Assembly: GCF_028596025.1 (NCBI RefSeq)
Contig: NZ_CP117167.1
Location: 2,728,001-2,792,000, forward strand
Source of the DNA: Mucilaginibacter jinjuensis
GTDB taxonomy: Bacteria; Bacteroidota; Bacteroidia; Sphingobacteriales; Sphingobacteriaceae
DNA length: 64,000 bases
Direction of reading: 5' to 3'
Made by a program: the position numbers and the translations under genes. The notes beneath the pieces are model-generated. The model was not told the DNA's origin and did no database searches. It worked only from the letters and a program-made list of their open reading frames with translations. Below, one piece after another: positions 9,980-19,192 of this stretch. Every line of letters begins with the position of its first letter. Position 1 is the first letter of the stretch.

Positions 9980-10154
9980 TTACACAAACGCCATCTTTAA
10001 TTTTCTGAACAGTATAAATGTTTTAACGCGTTCAACTGCATTAAACCTTTTACACAGATAGATTACGGTAATGATGAGCATGATTAGTGATTTGGTTATT
10101 AAACGAAAAATATTTAACTTTTGTTTTAAATATTTAAATACTTCTTCTCTTTAT

Positions 10155-10246
10155 GTCATTGCGAGGAGGAACGACGTGGCAATCTCGTAGCCATACAGAT
10201 CTATAAACATTGGCGACGAGATTGCCGCGCTATCGCTCGCAATGAC
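10155..10246. repeat. Palindromic repeat, family 1 (variant copy)
   Basis: Ends are GTCATTGCGAGGAGGAACGA and GCGCTATCGCTCGCAATGAC, with inner arms GGCAATCTCGT / ACGAGATTGCC. It is a diverged form of the 1153-1232 element. An ATG at 10242 lies within its right end and is not a credible gene start. Confidence 0.8.
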
Positions 10247-10274
10247 AAATTATAAAAAGAGCTATATTGTATTC

Positions 10275-11450
10275 ATGAAAAACCTTCTTTACCTGTTATT
10301 CCTGATTACAATAACCACAGTATCGGCACAAGATACCGCTGCTATACACAGGCATTTTGTACTGGCAGATACCCATAACGATGCCTTATCAAACCAAATA
10401 ATCACCCGTGCAGATCTGGCCAAAAAACAGACCGATGGCAATTTTGACTTGGTACGTGCTAAAGAGGGCGGCCTTGATGTACAGGTGTTTTCTGTCTGGT
10501 GTGGTCCGCAGTACGGGCATGGGTCGGCGTATGCTTTTGCTAACAGGGAAATTGATTCATTGTATGCCCTGATTCGCCGTAACCCGGATAAAATTCAATT
10601 GGTTTATAACGCTCATGATCTGGCAGCTGCGGTTATGCATAAAAAGATGGCTGCATTAATAGGAGTAGAGGGCGGCCACATGATTGAAGATAAATTGGAT
10701 TATATCGATAGCCTCGCCAAGCGTGGTATGCGTTATCTTACACTTACATGGAATAACAGCACCCCCTGGGCTACATCGGCCAAAGAAGAACGCTATAAAG
10801 CTGACTCATTACCACATTTAGGGCTCACAGATTTTGGTAAACAAGTAATATACCGCCTCAATAATTTAGGTGTAATGGTTGATGTATCGCACGTGGGAGA
10901 GCATACTTTTTACGACGTGCTGGCCGCAACCACCAAGCCGGTTATTGCATCGCACAGCTGTGTGTATGCACTTTGCCCGCATCAACGTAATTTAAAAGAC
11001 GACCAGCTGAAAGCTCTCGCCAAAAACGGCGGCGTAGTGTTTGTGAATTTTTACAGCGGCTTTTTAGATAGTACCTATAACGATAAACAAACGGCTTTTT
11101 TGCACGCACATAAAGCGGAGCTCGATTCACTCGTTAAGGTTTACAAGGATGAAGATCTGGCTACAATACACCTTAATACTATTTACAAAGCTCAATCTGA
11201 TGCAATCCGGCCTCCTTTGAGCCTGCTCATCAAACATATCGACTATATGGTTAAACTCATTGGCGCCGATCACGTAGGCATCGGTTCTGATTTCGATGGT
11301 GCCGAATCTTATCCATTAGGCTTAGACAGCGTAGCTGATTACCCCAAAATCACTGCCGAACTAATGAAGCTGCACTATAGCAATAAAGACATCCAGAATA
11401 TAATGGGAGGCAACTTCATAAGGGTGTTGAGGGCGAATGTAGGCCGATGA
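10275..11450 (+). CDS. Secreted membrane dipeptidase (M19 family)
   Basis: A 391-residue precursor with signal peptide MKNLLYLLFLITITTVSAQ. It is a renal-dipeptidase-type zinc hydrolase: H34-N-D36 metal pair in ADTHND, bridging Glu132 in GVEGGHM, later His ligands in VDVSHVGEH and VIASHSCVY, and HVGIGSDFDGAE near the C-terminus. M19 enzymes cleave dipeptides, including D-residue ones, in the periplasm. I start at 10275 because the in-frame ATG 33 bp upstream lies in a palindromic repeat and would precede the signal peptide with charged residues. Confidence 0.93.
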   Translation: MKNLLYLLFLITITTVSAQDTAAIHRHFVLADTHNDALSNQIITRADLAKKQTDGNFDLVRAKEGGLDVQVFSVWCGPQYGHGSAYAFANREIDSLYALIRRNPDKIQLVYNAHDLAAAVMHKKMAALIGVEGGHMIEDKLDYIDSLAKRGMRYLTLTWNNSTPWATSAKEERYKADSLPHLGLTDFGKQVIYRLNNLGVMVDVSHVGEHTFYDVLAATTKPVIASHSCVYALCPHQRNLKDDQLKALAKNGGVVFVNFYSGFLDSTYNDKQTAFLHAHKAELDSLVKVYKDEDLATIHLNTIYKAQSDAIRPPLSLLIKHIDYMVKLIGADHVGIGSDFDGAESYPLGLDSVADYPKITAELMKLHYSNKDIQNIMGGNFIRVLRANVGR

Positions 11451-11454
11451 ATTT

Positions 11455-11600
11455 AGTTTTGAGTTAGTGAATGAATGAGTTAGCGAATCAGTTTTGAATG
11501 AGTGAGTTTTGAGTTAGTGAATAAAACTTCCATCAACTCAAAACTCACTCATTCGCTAATTCACAACTATTATAACTCACTCATTCAAAACTGGCTTTAA
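11455..11600. repeat. GAGTTAGTGAATGA-type direct and inverted repeats
   Basis: The gap between the dipeptidase and trxB is filled with forward copies of GTTTTGAGTTAGTGAAT and then inverted copies (ACTCACTCATTCGCTAATTC, ACTCACTCATTCAAAACT), able to form a large imperfect hairpin. No coding potential. Confidence 0.75.
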
Positions 11601-11678
11601 TTACTACAATATACTGACCGGTTTATTTTGGGGGCTTGGCCAATAAATCGTAAATTTGTTTCCTATTTCAAGAATACC

Positions 11679-12653
11679 ATGTCTCAAGATACTGAACACG
11701 TAAAATGCCTGATCATTGGATCAGGTCCTGCTGGATATACTGCTGCTATTTATGCTGCCCGTGCCGATTTAAAACCTGTTTTATATACCGGGATGATTGC
11801 CGGCGGCCAGCTTACACAAACCACTGATGTTGAGAACTTTCCGGGTTACCCGCAAGGCATTATGGGCCCTGAGATGATGGAAGACTTCCGTAAGCAAGCA
11901 GAACGTTTTGGCACCGAGATCCGTTTCGGTTATGTAAGTTCTGTTGATTTTTCAAGTTTCCCACGCAAAGTGGTGGTTGACGAAACCGTTACCATCCTTG
12001 CTGATACTGTAATTATTTCCACCGGAGCTTCGGCCAAATGGTTAGGCCTCGAGTCAGAACAAAAATATAATGGCTTTGGTGTTTCTGCCTGTGCCGTGTG
12101 CGATGGCTTCTTCTTTAAAGGCCAGGATGTTGCCCTGGTAGGTGCCGGTGATACCGCTGCCGAAGAAGCTACTTACCTGGCTAAACTTTGCCGTAAAGTA
12201 TACATGCTGGTTCGCCGTGATGAGTTCCGTGCTTCAAAAGCAATGGTTAACCGTGTGTTGGCTACCCCTAACATCGAAGTAATTTACAATACCGAAACCA
12301 AAGAGATTGTAGGCGACGGTCAGTCTGTAACAGGTGTACGCGTTTTAAATAACCAAACTAACGAAGAAAAGATAATTGATGTAACCGGCTTCTTCGTTGC
12401 CATTGGTCATCATCCTAATACCGATATTTTTAAAGGTATTATTGATATGGACGAAACCGGCTATATCCAAACCAAACCAGGCACCACCCAAACCAACGTC
12501 GAAGGTGTTTTCTGCTGCGGCGATGCACAAGACAGCGTTTTCCGCCAGGCTGTAACAGCCGCAGGTACAGGTTGTATGGCAGCTCTGGAAGCCGAAAGAT
12601 ATTTAGCTGATAAAGAATATGCTGTAGAAGCTGAGGCGCATGCTAAGGTTTAA
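11679..12653 (+). CDS. trxB: Thioredoxin reductase
   Basis: A 324-residue NADPH-dependent flavoprotein that reduces thioredoxin. It shows the FAD-binding GSGPAGYTAAIYAAR near the N-terminus, TTDVENFPGYP, the redox-active C138-A-V-C141 followed by DGFFF, the NADPH-binding GAGDTAAEEA, and the C-terminal FCCGDAQDSVFRQAVTAAGTG. The ATG at 11679 (MSQDTEHVKC) is chosen; an in-frame TTG at 11628 would add 17 residues not typical of the family. A terminator follows 23 bp after the stop. Confidence 0.96.
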   Translation: MSQDTEHVKCLIIGSGPAGYTAAIYAARADLKPVLYTGMIAGGQLTQTTDVENFPGYPQGIMGPEMMEDFRKQAERFGTEIRFGYVSSVDFSSFPRKVVVDETVTILADTVIISTGASAKWLGLESEQKYNGFGVSACAVCDGFFFKGQDVALVGAGDTAAEEATYLAKLCRKVYMLVRRDEFRASKAMVNRVLATPNIEVIYNTETKEIVGDGQSVTGVRVLNNQTNEEKIIDVTGFFVAIGHHPNTDIFKGIIDMDETGYIQTKPGTTQTNVEGVFCCGDAQDSVFRQAVTAAGTGCMAALEAERYLADKEYAVEAEAHAKV

Positions 12654-12675
12654 GTAGATATTCTAATGATATATG

Positions 12676-12712
12676 AAAGCCATTTGCCGAAAGGTGAATG
12701 GCTTTTTTGTTT
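12676..12712 (+). terminator. Intrinsic terminator after trxB
   Basis: AAAGCCATT (12676-12684) pairs with AATGGCTTT (12697-12705), followed by further T residues. Confidence 0.85.
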
Positions 12713-12732
12713 TCTTATACCTACGCGTTGGT

Positions 12733-12816
12733 TGTCATACAGAGCATCGTCGAAGTATGGTGCAGAGGGCCTTTCCCCACCATGTTTCGTCCCAACTATA
12801 GTCGGGACAACATGAC
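12733..12816. repeat. Inverted repeat, family 5 (variant)
   Basis: Starts GTCATACAGAGCATCGTCGA and ends GACAACATGAC. A better-formed relative is at 63741-63812, and a fragment is at 35293-35318. The inner part carries a separate small palindrome around CCCAACTATAGTCGGG. Confidence 0.6.
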
Positions 12817-12838
12817 AGCCGACGCTCTAAATAACAAC

Positions 12839-13118
12839 AGGAAAAACTGCTCCCACAAACCCCCAATAACCGTCCTAAATGTGGCCTCTCGATTTTCGGG
12901 TAGCAATGTCCCTGCCACAGCACTCTCTTCAAAAGAAAATAGAGCAGCCACGAGCTTTCTTTTGGTTCATTTTCTTTGGCGGCCAAAGAAAAGAACATCC
13001 ACTGACGATGAATAAATCACACTACCATTCCTAATGGAAAACGGATTGTGCGATGGAAGTTCTGCGTTAACAAAGTCACTGCTAATAGGTCTGAGATTGC
13101 TTCGTACCTCGCAATGAC
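12839..13118. repeat. Mosaic intergenic repeat, unit B
   Basis: This stretch matches 36895-37157 along its length: shared landmarks are GAGCAGCCACGA, the GACATCCACTGACGAT-like segment (here ACATCCACTGACGATGAATA), ACACTACCATTCCTAATG, AAACGGATTGTGC and TAATAGGTCTGAGATTGC, ending in a half copy of the family 1 palindrome (13096-13118). Short open frames across it are not conserved between copies. No gene is seen in 12654-13146. Confidence 0.8.
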
Positions 13119-13146
13119 GTGGTTTTTGAACGTAGGACAGAATTAA

Positions 13147-13527
13147 CTATATCACTTTCTCAATCACCCACCTGTGCCCCAGCGGATCAGTAAACTCGCC
13201 TTGCCTGTACCCATAATCATAATCAACGGCCGGGCTTATATCGGTTGCTCCAAATTCAATTGCACGGGCAATTATGGCATCAACATGGTTAACCATCAGG
13301 TGTATGTTTACGGTAGAGTTGCCGAAATCCCAGGGACTTTTAATGTGCTTGTTTTCTTCATGAAAGCGGAACAGGGTACCATTAATTGATTGTTCCGAAA
13401 CATGGATACTACCGTCATCATTACTAAACCGGCGTATCTCTACAGCACCGAAAACATTTTTATAAAAATCTAATTCCTGCGTGCCGGTTTTAATACCCAG
13501 CATGGGTATAAAGGTTGGCTTTTCCAT
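13147..13527 (-). CDS. VOC/PhnB-like glyoxalase-fold protein
   Basis: A 126-residue single-domain vicinal-oxygen-chelate-fold protein: TFIPMLGIKTGTQELDFYKNVFGAVEIRRF at the start, LFRFHEE in the middle, VDAIIARAIEFGA, and the YRQGEFTDPLGHRWVIEK ending typical of PhnB-like glyoxalase/bleomycin-resistance relatives. The ATG at 13527 is preferred over an in-frame TTG 9 bp upstream. Reaction unknown; many members bind small ligands or act on aldehydes. It stands alone between a repeat region and a divergent hexosaminidase gene. Confidence 0.8.
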   Translation of the reverse strand: MEKPTFIPMLGIKTGTQELDFYKNVFGAVEIRRFSNDDGSIHVSEQSINGTLFRFHEENKHIKSPWDFGNSTVNIHLMVNHVDAIIARAIEFGATDISPAVDYDYGYRQGEFTDPLGHRWVIEKVI

Positions 13528-13686
13528 TTGGTTCAATTTGGTTTAATAAATATAGTGATAACATCATTTGTTTAAAATATTGATAAATAATAAGGTTCCT
13601 CACGTATTTTTTACACACTTACTTATGGGTAAGTGAAAAAATCTGCTAATTTCACGGCTCAAGAATAACTCTCACAAAATTCTCTG

Positions 13687-16014
13687 ATGATTAAAACTAA
13701 TTTGATTAAACTATTTGCGTTCTCATTCATAGTATTTCTTTCGTTTCCCCCAAAAAATACATTTGCTCAAACCGCCGACAAGTACGCCGGGATTATTCCT
13801 GCACCGGTAACGCTTACCAAAGCGCCGGGTAGTTTTGTGTTGAGCCAGCAAACCAAACTGGTGGCCGATTCGGTAACCAACAAGGCTGTTGTATTTTTTG
13901 CCGAATACCTAAAAAGCAAATGGATGCTGAGCAATCAGTTGACTGCAAATTCAGGAAGTAACACATCAGCAAATGCTATTATCCTAACCAGCGCAGGTAC
14001 AGAAAATTTGCCGGCCGAAGGTTACCGCTTAACTATTACCCCGCAGCAAATTACGCTGGCAGGTAAAGGTGCAGGCTTGTTTTATGGTGTACAGACGTTG
14101 ATCCAGCTATTACCTTTAGAACGTGCCGGAACAGCCGAATTGCCTTGTCTGGCTATTGAAGATTACCCTCGTTTCGGCTATCGTGGTTTGCATCTTGATG
14201 TGTGCCGTCATTTCTTTTCGGTAGAAATGATTAAGCAATATATCGATCTCATGGCCGCTTATAAACTCAATACCTTCCACTGGCATTTAACTGATGACCA
14301 AGGCTGGAGGATCGAGATTAAAAAATATCCAAAACTAACTACTGTTGGCAGTCAGCGTGCGCAAACCGTTATCGGTAACTACCACGACCGTACACCACAG
14401 CAATACGATAACACACCTTATGGTGGTTTTTATACGCAGGATCAGATCCGCGATGTAGTTAAATATGCTGCCGAAAGATATATAAATGTAGTGCCCGAAA
14501 TTGAAATGCCTGGCCACTCAACAGCTGCTTTGGCCGCTTATGCCGAGTTTGGCTGCGAGCCTGACAAACAATACCAGGTGGCACAAACATGGGGCGTTTT
14601 TCACGATATTTATTGCCCTACAGATAAAACCTTCGCATTTTTAGAAGATGTGCTGACCGAGGTGATGGAGCTGTTCCCATCAAAATACATCCACATTGGC
14701 GGCGACGAAACTCCTAAAGATGCCTGGCAGCGTTCGGCGTTTTGCCAGGCTTTGATTAAGCGGTTGAAGCTTAAAAACGAGCATGGCCTGCAAAGCTATT
14801 TTATTCAACGGATCGAAAAATTTGTAAATTCTAAAGGCCGCAGCATTATTGGCTGGGACGAGATTTTAGAAGGCGGGCTTGCACCAAATGCAACCGTAAT
14901 GAGCTGGAGAGGCGAAGCCGGTGGTATTGAAGCCGCTAAGCAAAACCACAATGTAATTATGACCCCGGGTAGCGGTGGTTTATATCTTGATATGGCCCAG
15001 GGCAAATCAGATCTGGAACCTTTCGGCATTGGTAATTATGCACCGCTAAACAAAACCTACAGCTACAACCCAACACCTGCAGCTTTAACGCCAGCACAGC
15101 AAAAATACATCATTGGGGTACAAGCTAACATCTGGACGGAATACATCCCAACTGATGCCAAACTGGAATACATGTTGTCGCCAAGGTTGATGGCTTTGTC
15201 AGAGGTAGCATGGTCGCCGTTGGCTAATAAGGATTTTAACGATTTTAAAGAGAACCGTTTGCCTAAACATCTGGCTCAGCTCGATAAAAACAATATCAAC
15301 TATCGTGTACCTTCTGCCATTGGTGCGCCCGACAGTATCATGGTAGGTTCGGCCTTAAATGTGAATTTAAAAAGTCCGGTTGACGGTGCAAAGATCTATT
15401 ATACGATAGATGATTACACCCCACGCGAAACCGATAATCTGTACGAGCATCCCTTCACTATTAATGTGCCAGATGGTCAGTATCGCCAGTTGCAAACTAT
15501 TGTAATCACACCTTCCGGAAAAAGGAGCGTGGTAACTAAGGGCACAATTTATAATCGCCCGGCTTTCCCGGCTATTGCTTATCAGCCAACTAAAGTGGGT
15601 TTGAAATACCTGGTGGTTTCAGGTACGTTGGCTAATACAGATCAGATAAATCCGGCGGCGGCTATTGATACCGGCATAGCTAAAGGTTTCTATACCACCG
15701 ACTTTAAAAAGGCCTACAAGAACGGGTTCGGGATAATATATGACGGTTATATTCGTATTGATAATGATGGAAAGTACATTTTCTCTGTAAAATCGTACGA
15801 TGGCTCTGTGTTATTGATTGATGACCAGGTAATTGTGAGCAATGATAACAAACACAGCATTTTTGAACGGGGGGGAGAAGTGTTGCTGCAAAAAGGCTAT
15901 CACCGTTTCAAGGTAAAGTATTTTGATGTTGGCTCGGCAGGTACGGTACAGGTGTATTGGACACAGCCGGGCAAAATAAAGATGGATCTTACAACCGACT
16001 ATCTTTTTAACTAA
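13687..16014 (+). CDS. Secreted beta-N-acetylhexosaminidase, GH20, with PA14-type C-terminus
   Basis: A 775-residue precursor. A signal peptide ends near residue 27 (NTFAQ). Residues ~30-150 form the GH20 N-terminal domain, then the TIM barrel from GYRGLHLDVCRHFF to ~510. The catalytic Asp-Glu pair is D340-E341 in IHIGGDETPKD; TFHWHLTDDQGWRIEIKKYP and IWTEYIPT are further GH20 blocks. A chitobiase-type domain (IYYTIDDYTPRET) lies near 575, and the last ~140 residues look like a PA14 sugar-binding domain (YDGYIRIDNDGKYIF, SYDGSVLLID). It removes terminal GlcNAc/GalNAc from glycans in the periplasm or at the surface. The next gene is a lipoprotein 27 bp downstream. Confidence 0.95.
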   Translation: MIKTNLIKLFAFSFIVFLSFPPKNTFAQTADKYAGIIPAPVTLTKAPGSFVLSQQTKLVADSVTNKAVVFFAEYLKSKWMLSNQLTANSGSNTSANAIILTSAGTENLPAEGYRLTITPQQITLAGKGAGLFYGVQTLIQLLPLERAGTAELPCLAIEDYPRFGYRGLHLDVCRHFFSVEMIKQYIDLMAAYKLNTFHWHLTDDQGWRIEIKKYPKLTTVGSQRAQTVIGNYHDRTPQQYDNTPYGGFYTQDQIRDVVKYAAERYINVVPEIEMPGHSTAALAAYAEFGCEPDKQYQVAQTWGVFHDIYCPTDKTFAFLEDVLTEVMELFPSKYIHIGGDETPKDAWQRSAFCQALIKRLKLKNEHGLQSYFIQRIEKFVNSKGRSIIGWDEILEGGLAPNATVMSWRGEAGGIEAAKQNHNVIMTPGSGGLYLDMAQGKSDLEPFGIGNYAPLNKTYSYNPTPAALTPAQQKYIIGVQANIWTEYIPTDAKLEYMLSPRLMALSEVAWSPLANKDFNDFKENRLPKHLAQLDKNNINYRVPSAIGAPDSIMVGSALNVNLKSPVDGAKIYYTIDDYTPRETDNLYEHPFTINVPDGQYRQLQTIVITPSGKRSVVTKGTIYNRPAFPAIAYQPTKVGLKYLVVSGTLANTDQINPAAAIDTGIAKGFYTTDFKKAYKNGFGIIYDGYIRIDNDGKYIFSVKSYDGSVLLIDDQVIVSNDNKHSIFERGGEVLLQKGYHRFKVKYFDVGSAGTVQVYWTQPGKIKMDLTTDYLFN

Positions 16015-16041
16015 GCCAATTGATTTAACTAATATAAAACC

Positions 16042-16812
16042 ATGAACTTTAAAACTATACTACTGCTTGTTGCGGCTTGTGTGGGTATAGCGTCCTGTAA
16101 CCAGGATCAAAAAACTGCGCCGGTTACCGTTGCGCCTGTAGCCAAAAAGCCAACGCTCGAAGAGCCCTTTAAATATCATAAAATGATAGAAGTAGCTCCC
16201 GGCAGGTATTATGATGTACTAAGCTGGGGCCGTGGTGCCAAAGGTGGCGGTGCTTACATGATCTTGCGGTCTGACTCTACCGACCAGCAATATGACAGTA
16301 CTACCGGCGACCTGGAGGGCCCTATTCAGGATGTATTAAATGCCGATCTGGATATTGACGGTAACCCGGAAATTATCATCCAGGCCAAATCTATAGATAC
16401 TTCGCGCTACACCAATGTTTTTGTGTACGAATACAATGGTACCAAATCGCAAAAGATAGATTTCCCACGGATGACGGCCTCGCAACGCAAAGGCTACCGT
16501 GGAGAAGATAACCTGTATATTAAGGATAGCAAATTAATGCGCCAGTTCCCAATTTTTGATGGAACCAAACCAACCGGTGAAAAGCGTTTGTTAGAATATA
16601 GCCTGCACAGTAACAGTTTCTCTGTACGTACGGTAAGTTCAGATACTTCGGCTAATGCTAAAAAAGCAGATGTTGCTGTAACCCCGGCACCGGTAGTTAA
16701 AAAGAGTGGTGATACTAAGAAATCGTCATCTAAAAAGGAAACTACAGGCAAGAAAAAGTCGACCAAAACCGAGACTAAGAAGAAGCATAAAAAGCACCAT
16801 AGCTCTAATTAG
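16042..16812 (+). CDS. Lipoprotein with lysine-rich C-terminal tail
   Basis: A 256-residue lipoprotein precursor: the hydrophobic signal ends in the lipobox IASC with Cys19, followed by NQDQ. The middle part (~45-200) has the pattern YYDVLSWGRGAKGGGAYMIL and DVLNADLDIDGNPEIIIQAK, a beta-rich domain I cannot name. The last ~45 residues are extremely basic (KKSSSKKETTGKKKSTKTET, then KKKHKKHH). The tail could bind anionic polymers such as LPS or nucleic acid, which is inference. It lies 27 bp after the hexosaminidase and may be co-transcribed. Confidence 0.7.
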   Translation: MNFKTILLLVAACVGIASCNQDQKTAPVTVAPVAKKPTLEEPFKYHKMIEVAPGRYYDVLSWGRGAKGGGAYMILRSDSTDQQYDSTTGDLEGPIQDVLNADLDIDGNPEIIIQAKSIDTSRYTNVFVYEYNGTKSQKIDFPRMTASQRKGYRGEDNLYIKDSKLMRQFPIFDGTKPTGEKRLLEYSLHSNSFSVRTVSSDTSANAKKADVAVTPAPVVKKSGDTKKSSSKKETTGKKKSTKTETKKKHKKHHSSN

Positions 16813-17066
16813 GCAATTTGATAATTCGGCAATTTGTCAATTGAAGCTTCATTGACAAATTGACCCCGCACGTCATGCTGAACTTGTTTCAGCATCCCAC
16901 AGGACAGGTCTACGGTTTATATATCGCAGACTTAGCAAGTGGGGTGCCGAAATAAATTCGGCATGACGTGCTTGTTTATTGGCATGACGTGCCTGAAATT
17001 GCCTAATCAACAAATTGGCTAATTGAGCTGCCATTGTCAAATCGACAAATTACCTAATTGACAAAT
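16809..17066. repeat. Spacer with family 2 inverted repeat (copy B) and AATTTG repeats
   Basis: Positions 16869-16971 carry a family 2 element (ends GCACGTCATGCTGAAC / TTCGGCATGACGTGC), in the opposite orientation to the copy at 2529-2629. It is flanked by AT-rich words (GGCAATTTGTCAATTG, TTGACAAATTG, AATTGACAAATTC). No gene in the 343-bp gap 16813-17155. Confidence 0.8.
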
Positions 17067-17155
17067 TCTCTTTCCTATACGTTTCGAAACAAATATTTTA
17101 GTTAATTCGTAAAACAACTTACTTAAAGGTTTAGATTCCTGGGGAGCCTGATTAA

Positions 17156-19111
17156 ATGATTAAGAGAATCGTAGTTTACTGTATAGCCGCTATACTAATC
17201 TTGCATTTTAAAGCGGGCGCACGTATAGGTAAATCTGATGCGGTAAATCATGCTGATATTGATTCGCTTAATGAAAGGGCCTACAGGCAAATACACAATA
17301 ATCTGGCTAAAACCCTGCTCATGCTTTCTGATGCCGAGCAATTGTGTATCAAAACCAATTACAAAAAAGGATTAGCCGTAAATTACCTGTACCAGGCCGA
17401 AGTATTTAACCAGCGCGGCTATTTAAAGCGGGCCCAGCTTCTGTATAATCACGCCATCGATCTTAGCCGCCAGAATAAAGACGAGTATAATATTGCCCGT
17501 GCCGAAGAACACCTAAGTTCGATACAAAGAAACCAGGGAAATTTAAAAGAAGCCGGGCGACTGCTATACAGCAGTTTAAACCGCCTCGAAAAACTGAATA
17601 AGCCTGTTGATATGGTTAACATACAACAGCGTATTGGCGTGCTTAAAGAAAAGCAAAAGAAACACGATGAAGCTTTGAAAATGTACGAAGCTTCATGTGT
17701 ACTTGCCAAAAAGATCAATTATTTGTACGGAGAAAAGAAAAGCTATTTCGACCGTGCCGAAATGTACGCTGATCTTAACAATACCGACTCAGCCATCCAT
17801 TATTATAATATCACCCTGCGGATAGATACATTAACGAAAGACCAGTTTGGCAAAGCCTTATCATACATTGGCCTAAGTAATGTATACCTTAAGGGCGGGC
17901 AGCTAAATAAGTCTATCAGTTACGCTAATAACGCGCAATTAAATGCCGATAGCGTACATGCGCAAAATTTACTGGTTGAAGCTATTGAGTTATTGATAAA
18001 GGCATACAATCAGAAAGAAGACCTGGCTGGGGTTACGCAGTGGCAGCAAAAGCTACTGCAGGTTGAGCGCGCCAGCAGCGAGGCAAATAGAAACGATGCC
18101 GTACTTTTTGTTGAGGTTTTAAAGCAACAGCAAGAGAAACAGCTGGCCATACAAAAACAGATCTCTGAGATCCAGAAAGAATCGGAAACCAAAAGTGTTG
18201 TGCTCTTATGTATTTTGGTAATTATGCTTATTGTGGTGCTGCTGATATTTTCGGTAAGTTACAATTACAAAAAGGCTAAAATATATGCTGCCGATTTGAA
18301 CGAGAAAAACAGGCAGATAAATGAGCATGCCGATTCGGTTGACCGGCTTAACGAGCAGATATTAGGGCAAAATACCATTCTGGAAGAAGATAATAATTTA
18401 AAAAGTACCCTGTTATCTATCATCTCGCACGATTTACGGCACCCGCTTACTAATACCAAGAGTATTATCGAACTGATTAACCTTCATCTGGTATCAAACC
18501 AGGAAGCCGGGCACTTATATCAGCATTTAGAAGCGCAATATAACAGGGCTATAAATTTGCTCGATAACCTGTTATATTGGATTAAAAGCCAGGTACACGA
18601 CGGCAAGGTTGAGAAAACCACCATAAACCTTTACCAGATATTAAACTCACTGGTTGAAGAACAAAAGCTATCGCTTCAGAAAAAAGAGATCCTCATTTTT
18701 AATAAGGTTGATACCGATCTGGAAATATATGCCGAGAATGAAGTGCTGAAGATCATTTTCAGGAACCTGCTTAGCAACGCCATAAAATTTACTAATTCCG
18801 ATGGCACTATTCAATTTACATCTGAAATGGATGGGGGAAACATCAGGATTTCGATCAGGGATAATGGCGTGGGTATGAACCCTAATACATTAAGCCGTAT
18901 CCAGGGACTTAGCCATTATACTTCAAGGGGTACAGCAGGCGAAGATGGCAGCGGTCTGGGCCTGATGCTCATCCGTGATCTGATTACTAAAATTGACGGT
19001 TCCCTAACGATTGAGAGTGAGCAGGGAGAAGGCAGTACATTTACCATCGTACTTACAAATGTTACAGCGCCATATTATCATTTCAGGCGCAGTAGCGATC
19101 AGGTAGTTTAA
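17156..19111 (+). CDS. Membrane histidine kinase with TPR sensor region
   Basis: 651 residues. A signal/TM segment at the N-terminus (~3-22) is followed by tetratricopeptide-like repeats (~45-310: NYLYQAEVFNQRGYLKRAQL, DEALKMYEASCVLAKK) in the periplasm, a coiled-coil, a TM helix at ~347-369, a cytoplasmic coiled coil (~375-405), then HisKA with His425 in ISHDLRHPLTNTKS and HATPase_c with the N box NLLSNAIKFT, DNGVGM and GSGLGLML. No receiver domain and no adjacent response regulator, so its partner must be elsewhere. TPR kinases of this architecture are frequent in Bacteroidota; the signal sensed is unknown. Confidence 0.92.
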   Translation: MIKRIVVYCIAAILILHFKAGARIGKSDAVNHADIDSLNERAYRQIHNNLAKTLLMLSDAEQLCIKTNYKKGLAVNYLYQAEVFNQRGYLKRAQLLYNHAIDLSRQNKDEYNIARAEEHLSSIQRNQGNLKEAGRLLYSSLNRLEKLNKPVDMVNIQQRIGVLKEKQKKHDEALKMYEASCVLAKKINYLYGEKKSYFDRAEMYADLNNTDSAIHYYNITLRIDTLTKDQFGKALSYIGLSNVYLKGGQLNKSISYANNAQLNADSVHAQNLLVEAIELLIKAYNQKEDLAGVTQWQQKLLQVERASSEANRNDAVLFVEVLKQQQEKQLAIQKQISEIQKESETKSVVLLCILVIMLIVVLLIFSVSYNYKKAKIYAADLNEKNRQINEHADSVDRLNEQILGQNTILEEDNNLKSTLLSIISHDLRHPLTNTKSIIELINLHLVSNQEAGHLYQHLEAQYNRAINLLDNLLYWIKSQVHDGKVEKTTINLYQILNSLVEEQKLSLQKKEILIFNKVDTDLEIYAENEVLKIIFRNLLSNAIKFTNSDGTIQFTSEMDGGNIRISIRDNGVGMNPNTLSRIQGLSHYTSRGTAGEDGSGLGLMLIRDLITKIDGSLTIESEQGEGSTFTIVLTNVTAPYYHFRRSSDQVV

Positions 19112-19192
19112 AGTACCGTCAATAATTAATTTCCATCCCGCCATAATTACAGCCACAATTTTGCATATTTGAAATGAGGCTATACGTTTAAA

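Noticed and set aside
10242..10274. Upstream ATG for the dipeptidase
   Set aside because: It lies within the right end of a palindromic repeat, and the resulting N-terminus would precede the signal peptide with charged residues.
12698..13015. Plus-strand open frame of 105 codons (and its opposite-strand counterpart)
   Set aside because: It crosses two dispersed repeats and the frame is not kept in the related copy at 36.9 kb.
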